Source: Beggiatoa leptomitoformis (GTDB taxonomy: Bacteria; Pseudomonadota; Gammaproteobacteria; Beggiatoales; Beggiatoaceae). From it: 64,000 nucleotides of DNA. Shown one piece after another: positions 47,602 to 64,000 of the stretch. The position numbers and the translations under genes were made by a program. The notes below the pieces were generated by a model. The model ran no database searches, was not told where the DNA came from, and saw nothing but the letters and a program-made list of their open reading frames with translations. The stretch spans positions 2,232,001 to 2,296,000 of the forward strand of contig NZ_CP012373.2 in NCBI RefSeq assembly GCF_001305575.3. The letters run 5' to 3'. Position 1 is the first letter of the stretch. Every line of letters begins with the position of its first letter.

Positions 47602-49836
47602 TTACTGCTTTTCTGTTTGTGGCTGAATCTTTAAGGTTGGCAATTTGTCGCCATAATACGTATCTTCTTCTGTTTCAACCGCTTCTAGTTTCTTCACTTC
47701 TAATAAAACCCCTTCGGCACGACGTAAATTGGCTTGTGCAATATTGTAGGTAATATAAGCTGTTAAAAAGCCTTCTTCACTGCCTGCTAATTCTTGTTGT
47801 GCGTCTAACAGATTTTGTAAGTAGTTGGTTTGTTCTGCACTGCTGAGTAAATCACGACGTTCTTGCAAGGTTTCACGCTTTGCATGACTGGCTAGCATGG
47901 CTTGATATTTACTACTTAAATCACGATACGCAGTGTCCACTTCACGGGTTGCGACTTGAACTTCTAAGAAAACGGTGTCTATTGTCGTGCGTAATTGATT
48001 GACTAATTGGCGAACTTCTAAACGGCGGCGTTGTTCGCGGGCTTTAGCCACATTGTTTCCTAATGGCATATCAAACAGTAACCCTGCGGTAAAACTGGGT
48101 TTACCTTCGTTGTATTCATCATCTATCGCGTTGCCTGTATTTTTGCCCTCAGCCAGTCCATCTAAGTACGTGCCTAAAACGAGATTTAACACGGGCAAAA
48201 CTTCGTTTTCACTCATCGATGAACGCATAACACCTGCTCTAAGCTGTTTAAATGCTTGATTAATTTCAGGGCGTTTGTCTAGCGCGAGTTTGATAGATTG
48301 CGACATATTCGCCCGTGCAAAATCTTTTTCAGGCGGTGTAACGGGAATTAATTCAAAGTCTTGTTTCATGATTAAGGTGGGGTCATTCACCAATGAAACT
48401 AATTTTGCTTCGGCATTACGGACGGATTGTTCATAACGCACACTGTCTGCACGACGAGCGGTTAAAACTGCTTCAGCGTTAATGACTTGACTACGGAGTG
48501 CATCGCGGGATTTTAATTCTTTAACAATGCTTTCCGCTTCTGCCAACAAGCGTTTTTTCTGTAAAAGGACAGCACGTTCTAGGTATAAACTCCAGTAACT
48601 GCGTTCAATTTCTAATAAATGGGCTTGAACTTGTCGTCTAAATTCATCCATTGAAATGGATTGGTCAACTTTTGCTACTTCAATCGTGGTTTCGTTGTAT
48701 TCAATGCCTGCACCATTTAATAATGGCTGACGATAGGTTAAAGCCAGCCGTGCATTGGCTTGGGGGTTAGGAATTAAATAATCAGAGTTATTTTTCAATG
48801 TGCCAATTTTTTGAGATAACTCGATTTCTCCGCCTGTTGTTAGGGGTTTACGCGCACCCGCTTCTACGCTCCATTCTTGCTCTTCAAACCGCCCTGTTGT
48901 TCTACCTGTGCGTAATGTACTGCCAAGTGCTTCATCTAAATCATTATATTTGCCTTCAACAAACGCATGAGTATCGAATTTGCCTTCAGCTTCTTGGATA
49001 GAGGTTTGGCGAATCAGGGGTAATTCACTAAATACCTTAATTTGATTTGAATTTTTCGTCGCACGTAAGAGTAAATCTTCTACGCTAAAACGCACGGGGT
49101 TAGAACTGGTGTTTAGTTGTTCTTTAGCAAGACGTTCCCACCACAAGTCGTATTCAAAATTTAATGGTGGAAGGGGTGCGCTAGGCGCGAGGCGTGTAGA
49201 AATTTGTGAGGTTTCTTGCAGGGTTGCGGAATCAATATTGAGTTCGACACGGCGGTTTAAATTCCTTCCTTCTGCGGTTGCATTACTCGCAATTGGTTGG
49301 GTATCACCTGCGCCGCGATAGGTCACTGCATCAGCGGTTAAATTCAAGGCTTTTTGTACATAGTCAGCAACTACTTTCGCGCGTGCTTCGCTTAAGGCTT
49401 GATTATCACTATATAACGCATTGGATTTTAAGGGGCGATTATTGGCATGTCCGATAACAAGAATTTTAATATTGCTTTGACTGCGTAAAGGTGTAATGGC
49501 TTGGTCTAATTTCGCTATGGCGGCTTGGTCTAATGCAGCTAAATCAGAGCCTTGATAATTTACATGTAAAACAAATTGTTGGGGTGCATTAGGTTGCGCA
49601 GCAGGTGCTTGTCCTGCTTTGTCTGACGGAACAACGGTTAACACACCGTTATGGGTTTCTAACACAAAATCATAGCTATATGCATCATAACCCAATTGTT
49701 CTGCAAGCTCTTGATATTCTTTGCGTATAGGGTCACTGATTTGGTCGTAGCGTTTTTCGTAAGAGGGCGAAGAACTGCACGCGTTAAGAATCAATACACT
49801 AAGTAGTAAGGGGGTATAGCGAGAGGTGGGAAACAT
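47602..49836 (-). CDS. OmpA-TolC fusion outer-membrane lipoprotein
   Basis: A 744-residue protein. The N-terminal lipoprotein signal has 'LLLSVLILNACSSS' (Cys20). Residues about 90-205 are an OmpA-type peptidoglycan-binding domain ('IKILVIGHANNRPLKSNALYSDNQALSEARAKVVADYVQKAL...GAGDTQPIASNATAEGRNLNRRVEL'). Residues about 250-725 are an outer membrane efflux/TolC domain with two helical repeats. The protein should form a trimeric channel tethered to the cell wall. It lies 88 bp downstream of the giant SdrD_B-repeat gene and on the same strand, so it is the best candidate for the secretion outlet of that protein. No inner-membrane ABC or HlyD partner lies in the window. Confidence 0.87.
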   Translation of the reverse strand: MFPTSRYTPLLLSVLILNACSSSPSYEKRYDQISDPIRKEYQELAEQLGYDAYSYDFVLETHNGVLTVVPSDKAGQAPAAQPNAPQQFVLHVNYQGSDLAALDQAAIAKLDQAITPLRSQSNIKILVIGHANNRPLKSNALYSDNQALSEARAKVVADYVQKALNLTADAVTYRGAGDTQPIASNATAEGRNLNRRVELNIDSATLQETSQISTRLAPSAPLPPLNFEYDLWWERLAKEQLNTSSNPVRFSVEDLLLRATKNSNQIKVFSELPLIRQTSIQEAEGKFDTHAFVEGKYNDLDEALGSTLRTGRTTGRFEEQEWSVEAGARKPLTTGGEIELSQKIGTLKNNSDYLIPNPQANARLALTYRQPLLNGAGIEYNETTIEVAKVDQSISMDEFRRQVQAHLLEIERSYWSLYLERAVLLQKKRLLAEAESIVKELKSRDALRSQVINAEAVLTARRADSVRYEQSVRNAEAKLVSLVNDPTLIMKQDFELIPVTPPEKDFARANMSQSIKLALDKRPEINQAFKQLRAGVMRSSMSENEVLPVLNLVLGTYLDGLAEGKNTGNAIDDEYNEGKPSFTAGLLFDMPLGNNVAKAREQRRRLEVRQLVNQLRTTIDTVFLEVQVATREVDTAYRDLSSKYQAMLASHAKRETLQERRDLLSSAEQTNYLQNLLDAQQELAGSEEGFLTAYITYNIAQANLRRAEGVLLEVKKLEAVETEEDTYYGDKLPTLKIQPQTEKQ

Positions 49837-49924
49837 TGTTGTTTTATCCTTTTAAAATTTAAAGCGATACGTGTTACATGCCCGTGCAGTATTTGCACAG
49901 GCATATAAGTTAAATTTTGCGTGT

Positions 49925-64000
<14,076 letters not shown>

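Overview
The window holds about 40.6 kb of a Mu-like transposable prophage, entering from the left edge, followed by about 23 kb of bacterial chromosome. Base composition is AT-leaning. The host genes are metY, a thiamine pyrophosphokinase, a hybrid histidine kinase, fabI, and an outer-membrane TolC-type protein beside a giant SdrD_B-repeat adhesin. They point to a Gram-negative bacterium, probably a gammaproteobacterium. A filamentous sulfur oxidiser of the Beggiatoa/Thiotrichales type is my guess, not something the sequence proves.

Prophage layout, read from its early end at about 40.6 kb leftwards. The immunity region has a repressor (+) facing a Ner-like gene (-) across paired operators. 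Downstream of the repressor lies a small ORF that is a paralogue of one segment of the phage's own tape measure protein. The early operon (-) runs from Ner through the MuA-type transposase and MuB-type ATPase into many small genes, including DUF3164 and gp16/DUF1018 homologues. It ends at a strong terminator near 28.74 kb. A cargo cassette (25.2-28.6 kb) carries an HTH regulator, an HSDR_N-type nuclease domain protein, a D12 adenine methylase and a membrane-anchored T5orf172 (GIY-YIG-like) protein. The late genes form two divergent blocks. A head/packaging block (+, 19.4-25.2 kb) holds a Mor-like activator, small and large terminase, DUF935 portal, gpF and gpG. A protease-capsid-tail block (-, 19.3 kb to the left edge) includes a 2,811-residue tape measure protein. 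No sheath gene is visible, so the virion is probably siphovirus-like with a very long tail.

The most striking signal is a family of repeats at successive gene junctions of the early operon (31.36-33.06 kb). On the transcribed minus strand they fit the type II hammerhead ribozyme layout: C-GAAA, stem III hairpin, GUC cleavage triplet, stem I hairpin, CUGAUGA-G. Three copies keep the whole catalytic core and a fourth has lost its 5' half. Two copies differ by compensatory changes in stem I. They would cut the early polycistronic RNA between genes.

Other signals worth following are the tape-measure paralogue expressed from the repressor side, an 18-bp operator shared by the cargo cassette and an early-operon promoter 10 kb away, six TTGCGCAA palindromes near the prophage end, an apparently inverted head module, a possible -2 frameshift in the tail chaperone pair, and two broken or recoded early genes. 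In the host part, an OmpA-TolC fusion lipoprotein lies directly downstream of a giant adhesin with at least 37 SdrD_B units, eight of them nearly identical.
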